Shown here: piece after piece, positions 40,461 to 49,569 of the stretch
Layout of the letters: each line of letters opens with the position of its first letter
Position numbering within the stretch: the stretch's first letter is position 1
Assembly: GCF_001653195.1 (NCBI RefSeq)
Contig: NZ_JXBB01000023.1
Location: forward strand, 124,001 to 188,000
Source: Hydrogenibacillus schlegelii
GTDB lineage: Bacteria; Bacillota; Bacilli; Thermicanales; DSM-22653
DNA length: 64,000 nucleotides
Direction: 5' to 3'
Made by a program: the position numbers and the translations under genes
Notes under the pieces: generated by a model
The model's database searches: none
The model's input: only the letters and a program-made list of their open reading frames with translations
Told to the model about the DNA's origin: nothing

Positions 40461-41810
40461 ATGGCGCCGCTTGTCATCGAGGGGGGTGTGCCGCTCGGCG
40501 GCACGGTTCGGGTGTCCGGGGCGAAAAACGCCGCGTTGCCCATTCTGGCGGCGGCGCTTTTGGCGTCGGAGTCGTCGGTGATCGAAGAAGTCCCGCGCTT
40601 AAAAGACGTGGAAACGATGGTGGAAGTCCTCGAGGCGCTCGGCGCCCGGGTCGCCTGGGACGGCGATCAGGTGCGGGTCGATGCCCGCGGGCCGCTTTCG
40701 CCGGAGGCGCCGCCGGCGCTCGTCGGCCGGATGCGGGCGTCGGTCCTCGTCATGGGGCCGCTCCTCGCCCGGCTCGGGGAAGTGCGGATCACGCTTCCCG
40801 GCGGCTGCGCGATCGGCAGCCGTCCGATCGACCAGCATTTGAAGGGGCTGGAGGCCCTCGGCGCCGAGGTGACGGTCGAGCACGGGTTCATCACCGCCCG
40901 GGCGAAGGCCCTCGTCGGCACGACGATCTACCTCGACCTCCCGAGCGTCGGCGCGACGGAAAACATCATGATGGCATCGGTCCTCGCCCGGGGCGAGACG
41001 GTCATCGAAAACGCCGCCGAAGAGCCGGAGATCGTCGATCTGGCGAACTTTTTGAACGCCATGGGCGCCCGGATCCGGGGCGCCGGGACGGGGACGATCC
41101 GGATCGAGGGCGTGCGGGAACTCAAAGGGACGCGGCATACGGTCATCCCGGACCGGATCGAGGCGGGGACGTTCATGGTCGCCCTCGCCGCCACCGGCGG
41201 CGAGGGGTGGATCGAGGGGGCGATCACCGAGCACCTCGTGCCGGTCATCGCCAAGCTCCGGGAGATGGGCGTCTACGTTGCCGAGGAGGAGGACGGCCTC
41301 CACGTCGTCGGCAACCGGCTTTTGAAGCCGGTCGACGTCAAGACGCTCCCGTACCCCGGTTTTCCGACGGACATGCAGCCGCAGTTCATGGCGCTCCTTT
41401 CGACGGTGGCGGGGACGAGCGTCGTCACGGAGACGATTTTCGAAAACCGCTTCCGGCACGTCGAAGAGCTCCGGCGGATGGGGGCCAACATCCGCATCGA
41501 GGGGCGGACGGCCGTCATCGAAGGCGGGGCGCTCACCGGCGCGACGGTTCGGGCGACGGACCTTCGGGCCGGGGCGGCCCTCGTCATCGCCGGTCTCGCC
41601 GCCGGCGGGACGACGGTGGTGGAAAACGTCTACCACCTCGACCGCGGCTACGAGCGGCTGGAAGCGAAGCTCCAGGGCCTCGGCGCCCGCATCCGCCGGG
41701 TGGACGAGGCGGCGCCGGAGCCGGCGGCGGGGCTCCATCTCGCCCGTTACAGCGTCCTCGAGGGGTCGGAAGGCGCCTCGGAAGCGAAGGAAACGCCGGC
41801 CGACGCCTGA
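40461..41810 (+). CDS. murA: UDP-N-acetylglucosamine 1-carboxyvinyltransferase
   Basis: This 449-residue enzyme transfers enolpyruvate to UDP-GlcNAc, the first committed step of peptidoglycan synthesis. The active-site Cys116 is in [15 protein letters not shown], the target of fosfomycin, and Lys22 lies in [19 protein letters not shown] precedes the ATG. The C-terminus has a short Glu/Ala-rich extension. Confidence 0.96.
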   Translation: MAPLVIEGGVPLGGTVRVSGAKNAALPILAAALLASESSVIEEVPRLKDVETMVEVLEALGARVAWDGDQVRVDARGPLSPEAPPALVGRMRASVLVMGPLLARLGEVRITLPGGCAIGSRPIDQHLKGLEALGAEVTVEHGFITARAKALVGTTIYLDLPSVGATENIMMASVLARGETVIENAAEEPEIVDLANFLNAMGARIRGAGTGTIRIEGVRELKGTRHTVIPDRIEAGTFMVALAATGGEGWIEGAITEHLVPVIAKLREMGVYVAEEEDGLHVVGNRLLKPVDVKTLPYPGFPTDMQPQFMALLSTVAGTSVVTETIFENRFRHVEELRRMGANIRIEGRTAVIEGGALTGATVRATDLRAGAALVIAGLAAGGTTVVENVYHLDRGYERLEAKLQGLGARIRRVDEAAPEPAAGLHLARYSVLEGSEGASEAKETPADA

Positions 41811-41895
41811 CGCCCCATGAGACCGACGGAGATCCGCCGCGATGCCATCGCCGCCGGGAGCCCCGGCGAAAAGCCGCCCCGGAACACAAACGGGC

Positions 41896-41922
41896 AAACG
41901 CCGGCCGCCTCCGGCGTTTTTT
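41896..41922 (+). terminator. murA terminator
   Basis: AAACGCCGG (41896-41904) and CCGGCGTTT (41911-41919) form a perfect 9-bp stem with loop CCGCCT, followed by further T. Confidence 0.88.
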
Positions 41923-41993
41923 CATGCCTTCCGGCGATGTGCGGCGGAGGTCCGGCCCCAAGCGGAGATCGGGCGTCATGGGGAGGGCCGGCG

Positions 41994-42023
41994 GCATGCG
42001 GAAGCCCCCCTTCGGCATACGGT
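41994..42023 (+). promoter_or_regulatory. Possible sigma-E promoter of spoIID
   Basis: CATACGGT (42016-42023) matches the sigma-E -10 consensus CATACAMT at six of eight positions. GCATGCG (41994-42000), with GCAT matching the -35 KMAT, lies 15 bases upstream. spoIID is sigma-E-dependent in B. subtilis. The -35 match is weak. Confidence 0.35.
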
Positions 42024-42072
42024 GAAAGAGAGTTCTGCCGGAAAGGGGGCGAAGAGAACGCAGCGGGCGGCC

Positions 42073-43134
42073 ATGGGACGGGCGGTCTACGGCTGGCTGG
42101 CCGTTTTTGCAGCGGCCGCGACGTTTGCCTTCGGCGCGGCGCTCGAGGCGCGGCCGGCGGACGCGGTCGTCCCGCCGGAGGGGCGGCCGGAGGCGGCGGT
42201 CGGGCCGGAGGGGGCGGCAGCGCTCGGGCCCGGCGGTCGGGCCGGGGGGGCCCGCCCGGCGGTCGATGACGCCGCGGAGGCGCTGGAGCGCTCGGCCGCC
42301 GTCGTCGTCTACCGGCGCGCCGCGGAGCGGGCGGAGCGGGTGAGCCTCCGGGACTACCTCATCGGCGTCGTCGCCGGCGAGATGCCGGCGGATTTTCCGC
42401 CCGAGGCGCTCAAGGCGCAGGCGATCGCCGCCCGGACGTACGTCGCCTGGGCCCGCGCCCACCCGCGCCGGCCGCTTCCCGGCGGCGCCTGGGTGGAAGA
42501 CGGCGAAGCGGACCAGGTGTACGTCGACGTCGGGGCGCTCCGGGACCGCTGGAAAGATGCCTTTCCGGATCGGTACCGGCGGGTGGCGGAGGCGGTCGAT
42601 GCGACGGCGGGGATGATCCTCACTTACGACGACGAGCCTATATTTGCGGCCTTTTTTGCGCTGAGCAACGGCCGGACGGAAGAGGCGGGGCGGTATTTTT
42701 CCAGGCCGCTTCCGTACCTCCCGTCCGTGCCCTCCCCGTGGGACCGGGAGGCGCCGGACTTCGTCCGGGTGACGACGCTCGAGGCGCCGGAAGTCGCCTC
42801 CCGGCTGGGCCTCCCCTTATCCGCCGTTCGGACGCTCCGGGTGGCGGCCCGGACGCCGGCGGGATACGTCGCCGAAGTCGCCGCCGGCCGGACGACGCTC
42901 ACCGGCCGCGCCGTTCGGGAACGGCTGGGCCTCCGCTCGGCCAGCTTCGACGTCGACCCGGGCGGCGGGCGGATCACCTTCGTCACCTACGGCCACGGCC
43001 ACGGCGTGGGCTTGAGCCAGTGGGGCGCCAAAGCGATGGCGGAGGCCGGCCGCACGGCGGAAGAGATTCTCGCCCATTATTATCCCGGCACGCGGATCGT
43101 CCGAACGCCGGTGATTTGGGAAAAAAATGTATAA
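42073..43134 (+). CDS. spoIID: Stage II sporulation protein D (lytic transglycosylase)
   Basis: This 353-residue mother-cell protein degrades septal peptidoglycan during engulfment with SpoIIM and SpoIIP. An N-terminal membrane helix (residues 5-22) is followed by a Pro/Gly/Ala-rich linker and then the SpoIID domain, with VSLRDYLIGVVAGEMPADFP, KAQAIAARTYVAW and the C-terminal GHGHGVGLSQWGAKAMAEAG. The start is uncertain: ATG 42073 is 23 bases from the GAAAGGGGG site, and GTG 42022 lacks any site. The gene lies between murA and spoIIQ, as in Bacillus. Confidence 0.88.
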   Translation: MGRAVYGWLAVFAAAATFAFGAALEARPADAVVPPEGRPEAAVGPEGAAALGPGGRAGGARPAVDDAAEALERSAAVVVYRRAAERAERVSLRDYLIGVVAGEMPADFPPEALKAQAIAARTYVAWARAHPRRPLPGGAWVEDGEADQVYVDVGALRDRWKDAFPDRYRRVAEAVDATAGMILTYDDEPIFAAFFALSNGRTEEAGRYFSRPLPYLPSVPSPWDREAPDFVRVTTLEAPEVASRLGLPLSAVRTLRVAARTPAGYVAEVAAGRTTLTGRAVRERLGLRSASFDVDPGGGRITFVTYGHGHGVGLSQWGAKAMAEAGRTAEEILAHYYPGTRIVRTPVIWEKNV

Positions 43135-43177
43135 ACCCCTGCGCCTTTGTCCATGATGGGGACTGAGGTGATGCCCC

Positions 43178-43930
43178 ATGGACAAAGAGCGCGAATCTCC
43201 CCTGAACCGTCCGGCGACGGACGGCGCGGACCAGGGTGGCGCCGGCGACGAAGGGAAGGCGCCGCGGTTTCGGCGGTGGCTCGGCGGGCTCATCGCCCGG
43301 AAATGGTTTTTCCCGGCCCTCTACCTCGCCGCGGCGGCCTTCATCCTGAGCTTCATCTTCTGGTACCAGAGCACCAAGCCGTACACGATGGACAAGGACC
43401 AGGGGCTGCCGGCGGTGTCGGACCGGGAGCCTCAGGCGGTGCTCGAGGTGCCGGCGGCCGACGACGTCCCCGTCACCAAGGCGAAGACGCCGATCTGGCC
43501 GGTTGCCCAGGGGACGCCGGTGAAGATCGTCCGGCCGTTTTACAACGACGAGGCGTCCGCCGAAGAACGGGCCAGGGCGCTCGTCGAGGTGGCCCAGAGC
43601 TACTACCCGAACACCGGCATCGACCTGGCCGTCGACGGAAAGACGCCGTTTGACGTCGTCGCGGTGATGGACGGCACCGTCACCCGGGCCGACGTCGATC
43701 CGGTCGTCGGCGGCGTCGTCTGGGTCGACCACGGCGACGGCACCCGGACGACGTACGCCTCCCTCGGCGCCATCCGGGTCAAGGAAGGGGATGCCGTCCG
43801 GCAGGGGGACGTCCTCGGCACCGCCGGGACGAGCCCGATGGGGAAGGACCTGGGTCTGCACCTTCACTTCGAGGTGCTCCGGGACGGCCGGCCGGTCGAC
43901 CCGCTGACCGTCCTGCCGAGCCAGAACTGA
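43178..43930 (+). CDS. spoIIQ: Stage II sporulation protein Q (degenerate M23)
   Basis: This 250-residue forespore membrane protein pairs with SpoIIIAH to form the channel between forespore and mother cell. One membrane helix (about residues 43-63) precedes a LytM fold. The first zinc histidine is replaced by Asn145 in NTGID, and the YAHL motif reads YASL, while HLHF (His228, His230) remains. The enzyme is therefore expected to be inactive, as for SpoIIQ in B. subtilis. The ATG follows GACTGAGGTGATG. It lies between spoIID and spoIIID, the conserved order. Confidence 0.9.
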   Translation: MDKERESPLNRPATDGADQGGAGDEGKAPRFRRWLGGLIARKWFFPALYLAAAAFILSFIFWYQSTKPYTMDKDQGLPAVSDREPQAVLEVPAADDVPVTKAKTPIWPVAQGTPVKIVRPFYNDEASAEERARALVEVAQSYYPNTGIDLAVDGKTPFDVVAVMDGTVTRADVDPVVGGVVWVDHGDGTRTTYASLGAIRVKEGDAVRQGDVLGTAGTSPMGKDLGLHLHFEVLRDGRPVDPLTVLPSQN

Positions 43931-43974
43931 CGCCGCGGACCGGAGAGGACGCCGCCGTCCGTTCCGGTGCGGTC

Positions 43975-44004
43975 AAGGCCGTGCGCCCAGCACGGCCTTT
44001 TTTA
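43975..44004 (+). terminator. spoIIQ terminator
   Basis: AAGGCCGTGC (43975-43984) and GCACGGCCTT (43990-43999) form a perfect 10-bp stem with loop GCCCA, followed by further T. Confidence 0.9.
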
Positions 44005-44026
44005 GCGGATGGGAGGCGGGGCGATC

Positions 44027-44055
44027 GAATAACCCCCCGGCGGGGCCCATATACT
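44027..44055 (+). promoter_or_regulatory. Probable sigma-E promoter of spoIIID
   Basis: GAATAAC (44027-44033) matches five of seven -35 positions (KMATATT) and CATATACT (44048-44055) six of eight -10 positions (CATACAMT), with the canonical 14-base spacer. spoIIID is transcribed by sigma-E in B. subtilis. Confidence 0.6.
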
Positions 44056-44113
44056 GTACCAGACGGTTGAGCGTCTGTCTGCGGCGAGGATGTGGCGAGG
44101 GGGGCGAGGCAGT

Positions 44114-44377
44114 TTGCATGATTACATCAAGGAGCGGGCGGTTCAGATCGGCCGTTACCTCGTAGAAAAGCGCCAGACCGTCCGTGCCGTCGCCAAGGCG
44201 TTCGGCGTCTCCAAGAGCACCGTTCACAAGGACCTCACGGAACGGCTCCCCGAAATCGACGCCGAGCTGGCCCGACAGGTGAAGGAAATTTTGGAATACC
44301 ACAAGGCGATCCGACACCTGCGGGGCGGAGAGGCGACCCGCAACAAATATCGCCGCGACGGAACGGAAGGCGTCTGA
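44114..44377 (+). CDS. spoIIID: Mother-cell transcriptional regulator SpoIIID
   Basis: This 87-residue DNA-binding protein adjusts sigma-E and sigma-K gene expression. HDYIKERAVQIGRYLVEKR, the helix-turn-helix AVAKAFGVSKSTVHKDLTER and IRHLRGGEATRNKY match B. subtilis SpoIIID closely. The TTG at 44114 was chosen because SpoIIID proteins begin M/V-H-D-Y-I-K-E-R and GAGGGGGG lies 9 bases upstream; an ATG at 44090 would add eight non-conserved residues and lie in that site. Confidence 0.93.
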   Translation: MHDYIKERAVQIGRYLVEKRQTVRAVAKAFGVSKSTVHKDLTERLPEIDAELARQVKEILEYHKAIRHLRGGEATRNKYRRDGTEGV

Positions 44378-44410
44378 AGCCTCGCCCTGGCCATCGACAC
44401 CCTCATCCGT

Positions 44411-44416
44411 TATACT
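44411..44416 (+). promoter_or_regulatory. -10 box before mbl
   Basis: TATACT lies about 48 bases upstream of the mbl start. No -35 is visible at the right distance, so the promoter assignment is tentative. Confidence 0.35.
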
Positions 44417-44463
44417 AGTGGAAGCGGAGGACCAGCGGAGCCCCGGGAGGAAATGCGCCGCCT

Positions 44464-45498
44464 ATGTTCGCCCAAGACGTCGGCATCGATCTCGGTACGG
44501 CCAATGTGCTCGTCTTCGTCCGGGGCCGGGGCATCGTCCTCGACGAACCGACGGTCGTGGCCATGAACGTGGAGACGGGCGAGGTGCTCGCCGTCGGCGC
44601 GGAGGCCCGCCACATGATCGGCCGGACGCCGGCGCACATCCAGGCCGTCCGACCGCTCAAAGACGGCGTCATCGCCGATTTCGAAACAACGGAAAAGCTG
44701 CTCAAGTATTTCCTGGACAAAGTCGGCATCCGCCGCTTCTGGCAGCGTCCCCGGATGCTCATGTGCGTGCCGTCGAACACGACGACGGTGGAGCAAAAGG
44801 CGATCCGGGAGGCGGCGGAAAAGTCCGGCGCCCGCGAGGTCTACATCGTCGAAGAGCCGAAGGCGGCGGCCGTCGGAGCGGGCCTCGACATCTTCCAGCC
44901 GAGCGGCAACATGATCATCGACATCGGCGGCGGGACGACGGATGTGGCCGTCCTCTCTCTCGGCGACATCGTCACCGCCGCCTCCATCAAAGTGGCGGGG
45001 GACAAGCTCGATCAGGCCCTCATGTCCTACCTGAAGCGCAAGCACCGCCTTCTCGTCGGCGAACGGACGGTCGAGGCCCTCAAAATCCAGATCGGCGCCG
45101 CCCTCCCTGGGCTCCGGTCGGAGGCGATGGACGTCCGGGGCCGGAACGTCGTCACCGGCCTTCCGGAGACCGTCCGCGTGACGTCCGACGAGGTCGCCGA
45201 GGCGCTCGACGAGCCGATCCGGGAGATGATCGCCGCCGCCCGAAGCGTCCTCGAGCGGACGCCGCCGGAGCTTTCCGCCGACATCGTCGACAAGGGGATC
45301 GTCCTCACCGGCGGCGGTGCCCTGCTCTACGGCCTCGACCGGCGGTTTTCCGAGGAGCTTCACGTGCCGGTCGTGCTGGCAGACGACCCCATGCGGTCGG
45401 TCGCCCTCGGGACGGGGAAGATGCTGGAGGAGCTCGACCGCTTAAACCGCGCCCGGGGCCGGCGCATCGGCATGGGCTTCCGGCCTTTCCGGCCTTGA
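44464..45498 (+). CDS. mbl: MreB-like cell-shape protein Mbl
   Basis: This 344-residue actin homologue moves with the lateral wall synthesis machinery. It shows DVGIDLGTANVLVFV (phosphate 1), VEEPKAAAVGAGLDI, MIIDIGGGTTDVAVLSLGD (phosphate 2) and GIVLTGGGALLYGLD (adenosine). The ATG follows GGGAGGAAATG. Its place downstream of spoIIID and before flhO/flhP identifies it as Mbl rather than MreB. Confidence 0.93.
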   Translation: MFAQDVGIDLGTANVLVFVRGRGIVLDEPTVVAMNVETGEVLAVGAEARHMIGRTPAHIQAVRPLKDGVIADFETTEKLLKYFLDKVGIRRFWQRPRMLMCVPSNTTTVEQKAIREAAEKSGAREVYIVEEPKAAAVGAGLDIFQPSGNMIIDIGGGTTDVAVLSLGDIVTAASIKVAGDKLDQALMSYLKRKHRLLVGERTVEALKIQIGAALPGLRSEAMDVRGRNVVTGLPETVRVTSDEVAEALDEPIREMIAAARSVLERTPPELSADIVDKGIVLTGGGALLYGLDRRFSEELHVPVVLADDPMRSVALGTGKMLEELDRLNRARGRRIGMGFRPFRP

Positions 45499-45622
45499 GG
45501 AAACGTCGGTCGCGCGGGAACGTCCGGCGGCCGCTTCGCGGACGGGTCGGGCGATCCGGGCGGTCGGACGATCGGGACGGAGAACGGCCCGGGGCCGACC
45601 CGGGCGAAAGGGGGAAGTCGAA

Positions 45623-46663
45623 GTGATCCGGGGGATCGAAGCGTCCGCGTCGGGACTGCTCGCCGGGCGGCGTCGGACGGAAGTCGTCGCGGACAACCTC
45701 GCCAACCTCGAGACCGCCGGCTATCGGGCCGATCAGGCGATCAGCCGGGCCTTTCCGGAGCTTTTCCTCGCCCGGCTTCGCGACCCCGGCCCGGGGGTCG
45801 GTCCGGCCGGCGTCGGCGCCGGTCCCATCCCGGCCCCCGCCGGCGCCGGGACCGGGGTGGGCCCTGGCCCGACCGGCGCACAGGCGCCGACGCCGGTCGG
45901 GATCGGTTCGACTTACGCCGGCGTCTACATCCATGAGATCGTTCCGCGCTTTGAGTCCGGACCGATCGTCGCCACCGGCCGGCCCCTTGATCTCGCCCTC
46001 GTCGCCGATCTCGATCCGACGGCGCTGCCGGAGGGGGTTCGCGGGCCGGGGGCTCCCCGGTGGATCCCGTTTTTCGCCGTGCAGCCGGCCGGCTCGCCGG
46101 CCGGGACGGTCGCCTACACCCGGGACGGCCGGCTTACGATCGACCCGGAAGGGTATCTGGCGACGTCCGCCGGCGACCGGCTGCTCGTCGTCGACGAAGG
46201 GCCGGACGGTCTTCCGATCGGAGCGCCGCACCCGCTGTCCGTCCGCTTCGGCGCGGCCGTCTACGACGTGCGGGTCGAGGAAGGCGGCCGGATCCGCCTC
46301 GTCGATCCGGCGGCGCCGGCGTTTTCCCTCGCTTATCGGCCGGCGGTGGCGGTCTTCGCCGACCGGCGCCTTCCGGCGGGGAACGATCCGGCGCCGGACG
46401 TGCCGGCGGTCACCGGCCTCGTCAAAGACGGCGGGAACCGCTTCCGCATGGGCGGCGCCCCGGTCTGGGCCGGCCTCGACGGGCGCTTTCCTCTCGGGGC
46501 GGTGCGGATCGAGCGGGGCGCTTTTGAGGCGGCCAACGTCGACCTCGCCCGGGCGATGACCGAAGCGATGGCGGCGTATCGGTACTTCGAAGCCAATCAG
46601 CGGGCGCTTCTCGCCGCCGACGGGACGCTGAACCGGCTCATCAACGAGGTGGGGAAGGTCTGA
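45623..46663 (+). CDS. flhO: Flagellar basal-body rod protein FlhO (FlgF/FlgG family)
   Basis: This 346-residue rod/hook protein has the N-terminal motif ASGLLAGRRRTEVVADNLANLETAGYR (shown in part by VVADNLANLETAGYR) and the C-terminal helix ANVDLARAMTEAMAAYRYFE. A Gly/Pro/Ala-rich run (about residues 54-90) is inserted after the N-terminal helix, which is unusual. GTG 45623 follows AAAGGGGGAAG. flhP begins in its stop codon. Confidence 0.88.
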   Translation: MIRGIEASASGLLAGRRRTEVVADNLANLETAGYRADQAISRAFPELFLARLRDPGPGVGPAGVGAGPIPAPAGAGTGVGPGPTGAQAPTPVGIGSTYAGVYIHEIVPRFESGPIVATGRPLDLALVADLDPTALPEGVRGPGAPRWIPFFAVQPAGSPAGTVAYTRDGRLTIDPEGYLATSAGDRLLVVDEGPDGLPIGAPHPLSVRFGAAVYDVRVEEGGRIRLVDPAAPAFSLAYRPAVAVFADRRLPAGNDPAPDVPAVTGLVKDGGNRFRMGGAPVWAGLDGRFPLGAVRIERGAFEAANVDLARAMTEAMAAYRYFEANQRALLAADGTLNRLINEVGKV

Positions 46664-47535
46664 TGGAGCGAAGCCTCATCGCCGTCCGGCACGGCCTTCT
46701 GGCGGCCCAGGCGCGCCTCGATGCGGCCGCCCACAACGTCGCCAACGCCGATACGGTCGGCGCCAAGCCGCGGGATGTCGCCTTTCAGACGCTGTTGTAC
46801 GACGCGTATCAGAACCAGCCCGGCGGCGAGACGGCGGGCCAGAGCCGCCTCACGCCGGAAGGCGTCCGCCTGGGCGGCGGCGCCGGCGCCGGCGGGACCT
46901 TTCTGCGCACGGATTTGGCCGGCGTCCTCGTCTCGACCGGCGAGCCGACCGATCTCGCGATCGAAGGGGAGGGCTGGTTCCGCCTCCGGCCGCCGGAAGG
47001 AGACCCGCCGGGCGGCGTCGTCCTCGCCCGCGGCGGGCGGTTTTCCCTTTCGCCTGCGCCGGACGGGCGGCTTTTCCTCGTCGATGGCCGGGGGGCGTTT
47101 GTGCTCGACGACAACGGCGCTCCGGTGTCGATTCCCCGTGACGCCGCCGGCCTCGTCGTCCGGCCGGACGGGGCGGTCTTCACGCGGACGGCGGACGGCG
47201 CGGTCGTGGCGACCGGGCAGCGGCTCGCCCTCTACCGGGTCCATCGGCCGGATGCGCTCCGGGCGCTCGGCGACGGCGCCTTCTTCGCTCCGACCGGCCC
47301 CGGCGCGCTTCCGGCGGGGGGCCTGCCGGCGGCGGAGCCGGTGCCGGCGGCCCTCCGGGGAACCGAACGGGCCCGCATCGTCCAGGGCGCCCTCGAGCGG
47401 TCCGCCGTCGACCTCGGGACGGAGCTCACCGGGGCCCTCCTTGCCCTCCGGCATACGGGGCTTCTCGCCCGCCTCGCCGTTCAGACGGACGAGATGGACG
47501 GCTTAAGCGATGAGCTCGGAGGGCGGAACCGTTAA
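46663..47535 (+). CDS. flhP: Flagellar basal-body rod protein FlhP (FlgF/FlgG family)
   Basis: This 290-residue paralogue of FlhO begins MERSLIAVRHGLLAAQARLD, followed by AAAHNVANADTVGAKPRDV-type rod motif, and ends with VDLGTELTGALLALRHTGLLA. The ATG overlaps the flhO stop (TGATG). No other flagellar genes are in the window; these two are usually separate from the main fla/che operon, as in B. subtilis. Confidence 0.88.
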   Translation: MERSLIAVRHGLLAAQARLDAAAHNVANADTVGAKPRDVAFQTLLYDAYQNQPGGETAGQSRLTPEGVRLGGGAGAGGTFLRTDLAGVLVSTGEPTDLAIEGEGWFRLRPPEGDPPGGVVLARGGRFSLSPAPDGRLFLVDGRGAFVLDDNGAPVSIPRDAAGLVVRPDGAVFTRTADGAVVATGQRLALYRVHRPDALRALGDGAFFAPTGPGALPAGGLPAAEPVPAALRGTERARIVQGALERSAVDLGTELTGALLALRHTGLLARLAVQTDEMDGLSDELGGRNR

Positions 47536-47614
47536 ACGGGGCTTGAAAGCGGAGCCCCGGTGCACCCTGCGAAGCGAACGTCGGCGGGAACGTCGACGCG
47601 AAAGGAGCGGCGGA

Positions 47615-47938
47615 ATGCGGGATTTCGACCCACGATTCCCCGAAAGCGGACGGACCGGAGACGGTTCCGGCGCCGGGCGGCCGCCGGGCGGCCGGCTCGC
47701 TTCCGGGCGGAACGCCGCGAACGCCTCCGGCGGCGCCGCGGCGGGAGGCGGCGGGAACCGCCCGCCCTCCCGCCGGCGCCGGCGCCGGGCGGATGTCGGG
47801 ATGTTTGCCCTGACGGCAGCGCTCGCCTTCGGGCTCGGCCTCGTTTTGGGCTATGCCGTTCTCGGCCGCCGGACGGCGTGGTGGGAGGCGTTCCATCCCG
47901 CGACGTGGTGGCATCTCCTCGCCATCATCCTCGGATGA
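47615..47938 (+). CDS. EpuA-like small membrane protein (annotated as RNA polymerase subunit beta in Bacilli)
   Basis: This 107-residue protein has a disordered Gly/Ala/Arg-rich N-terminus (residues 1-62), a single membrane helix (LTAALAFGLGLVLGYAVLG) and a tryptophan-rich end (FHPATWWHLLAIILG). This tail matches the short EpuA/DUF proteins encoded near flhOP and fabZ in Bacilli; their common name 'RNA polymerase subunit beta' is misleading. AAAGGAGCGG precedes the ATG. Function is unknown. Confidence 0.7.
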   Translation: MRDFDPRFPESGRTGDGSGAGRPPGGRLASGRNAANASGGAAAGGGGNRPPSRRRRRRADVGMFALTAALAFGLGLVLGYAVLGRRTAWWEAFHPATWWHLLAIILG

Positions 47939-48067
47939 CGCGTCCGTCCTCGCCCGAACGTTTCGGCTCGGGTCGCGGCGGCTTTCCCCGACCGCTTTTC
48001 CGGTCGACGCCGATCGTCGCTTCGGGCGGGCCGGGGTGAACCATTTCCTGGGAAATGAGGCGTCTGC

Positions 48068-48523
48068 ATGCACACGATCGAAGACATCCAGGCGGTGCTT
48101 CCGCACCGGCCGCCGTTTCTTCTCGTCGACCGGATCCTCGCCGTCGAGCCGGGGGTGCGGGCGGAGGGGATCAAGGCGGTGACGATAAACGAACCGTATT
48201 TCATCGGCCACTTTCCGGGCTATGCGGTCATGCCCGGCGTCCTCATCGTCGAGGCGCTGGCGCAGGTCGGCGCCTTTGCCCTGTTGAGCCACGAGGACTA
48301 CCGCGGGAAGCTCCCCCTCTTCGCCGGCCTCGACGGCGTCCGCTTTCGTCGGCCGGTTCGGCCGGGGGACGTGCTTTACCTTGCGGTCGAGATCGAGCGG
48401 ATGAAGGGGCCGATCGGCCGCGGCCGGGGCGTGGCGACGGTCGATGGCGAGGTCGCCGCCGAAGGGACGCTCCTCTTTGCCGTCCGGGCGGCGGCGCGGC
48501 CGGGGACGGATGCCGCCCGCTGA
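48068..48523 (+). CDS. fabZ: 3-hydroxyacyl-ACP dehydratase FabZ
   Basis: This 151-residue hot-dog enzyme dehydrates 3-hydroxyacyl-ACP in fatty acid elongation. The catalytic His48 and Glu62 lie in [20 protein letters not shown]. The ribosome site before the ATG is weak (AAATGAGG), and its bases lie partly in a small stem, CATTTC/GAAATG (48042-48057). Confidence 0.95.
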   Translation: MHTIEDIQAVLPHRPPFLLVDRILAVEPGVRAEGIKAVTINEPYFIGHFPGYAVMPGVLIVEALAQVGAFALLSHEDYRGKLPLFAGLDGVRFRRPVRPGDVLYLAVEIERMKGPIGRGRGVATVDGEVAAEGTLLFAVRAAARPGTDAAR

Positions 48524-48631
48524 CCCGAAAGAGGATCGGGCCGGTCGGGGGTTTAGCCGGCGCGAACGAAACGTTGGAGCCGAGGCGGGCCGGGCTTGGC
48601 CTGCCGGATCCCCGTCGAAAGAGGTGCCGCC

Positions 48632-49537
48632 ATGGTCATCCGCAAAGCGATCATCCCGGCCGCCGGGCTCGGGACGCGGTTTTTGCCGGCGACGAAGGCG
48701 ATGCCCAAGGAGATGCTCCCGATCGTCGACAAGCCGACGATCCAGTACATCATCGAAGAGGCGGTTGCGTCGGGCATCGAGGACATCATCATCGTCACCG
48801 GCAAAGGCAAGCGGGCGATCGAGGATCATTTTGACGTCTCGCCGGAGCTCGAGCAGAATCTTCGGGCGAAGGGCAAATGGGAGCTCCTCGAAGAAGTCGT
48901 CCGACCGACGCAGCTCGCCGACATCCACTACATCCGGCAGAAGGAACCGAAAGGGCTCGGGCACGCCATCTGGTCGGCGCGGAAATTCGTCGGCGACGAG
49001 CCGTTCGCCGTCCTCCTCGGCGACGACATCGTCGTCGCGGACAAGCCGGCTCTCCGGCAGATGATCGAGCAGTACGAGCGCTATCGGGCGTCGATCCTCG
49101 GCGTGAAGCCCGTGCCGCGGGAAGCGGTCTCCCGCTACGGCATCGTCGCCGGGAAGGAGCTCGCCCCGCGCGTCTACGCCGTGTCGCACCTCGTGGAAAA
49201 ACCGCCCGTCGACGCGGCGCCGTCGAACCTCGCCATCATGGGCCGCTACATCCTCACGCCGCGGATCTTCGAGATCCTGGACGACCTTCCGCCCGGCGCC
49301 GGCGGCGAGATCCAGCTCACCGACGCTTTGGCCCGGCTGAACGAACACGAGGCGATCTACGCCTACGAGTTCGAGGGGACGCGCTACGACGTCGGAGAAA
49401 AGCTCGGCTTCATCCAGACGACGATCGAGTTCGCCCTCATGCGGGACGATCTGCGCGCCGACGTGCTGGCGTATCTCCGCGCTGTGGTGGCCCGGGAATC
49501 GGTGGAACTCAAAGCGAAAAGCGCCCAAGCCGAATGA
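48632..49537 (+). CDS. galU: UTP-glucose-1-phosphate uridylyltransferase
   Basis: This 301-residue enzyme makes UDP-glucose for teichoic acid glucosylation and glycolipids. It has [40 protein letters not shown] and EIQLTDAL. The ATG follows AAAGAGGTG. The stop lies in the loop of a terminator. Confidence 0.95.
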   Translation: MVIRKAIIPAAGLGTRFLPATKAMPKEMLPIVDKPTIQYIIEEAVASGIEDIIIVTGKGKRAIEDHFDVSPELEQNLRAKGKWELLEEVVRPTQLADIHYIRQKEPKGLGHAIWSARKFVGDEPFAVLLGDDIVVADKPALRQMIEQYERYRASILGVKPVPREAVSRYGIVAGKELAPRVYAVSHLVEKPPVDAAPSNLAIMGRYILTPRIFEILDDLPPGAGGEIQLTDALARLNEHEAIYAYEFEGTRYDVGEKLGFIQTTIEFALMRDDLRADVLAYLRAVVARESVELKAKSAQAE

Positions 49538-49552
49538 GGCTTGGGCGCTTTT
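49517..49552. terminator. Bidirectional terminator between galU and the stalk-domain gene
   Basis: AAAAGCGCCCAAGCC (49517-49531) and GGCTTGGGCGCTTTT (49538-49552) form a perfect 15-bp stem. The galU stop TGA (49535-49537) is in the loop. The A and T runs on both sides allow use on both strands, fitting the convergent genes. Confidence 0.92.
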
Positions 49553-49569
49553 TCGTGATCAGGACATGC

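Noticed and set aside
42022-42024. GTG as the start of spoIID
   Set aside because: No ribosome site precedes it and it overlaps the possible sigma-E -10 box; ATG 42073 was preferred, though not firmly.
43129-43157. Sigma-F promoter upstream of spoIIQ
   Set aside because: GTATA is present, but no GGNRANANT-like -10 lies 14-16 bases downstream.
47426-49528. A 700-codon minus-strand frame across flhP, the EpuA-like gene, fabZ and galU
   Set aside because: It lies opposite four recognised genes and carries no recognisable domain.
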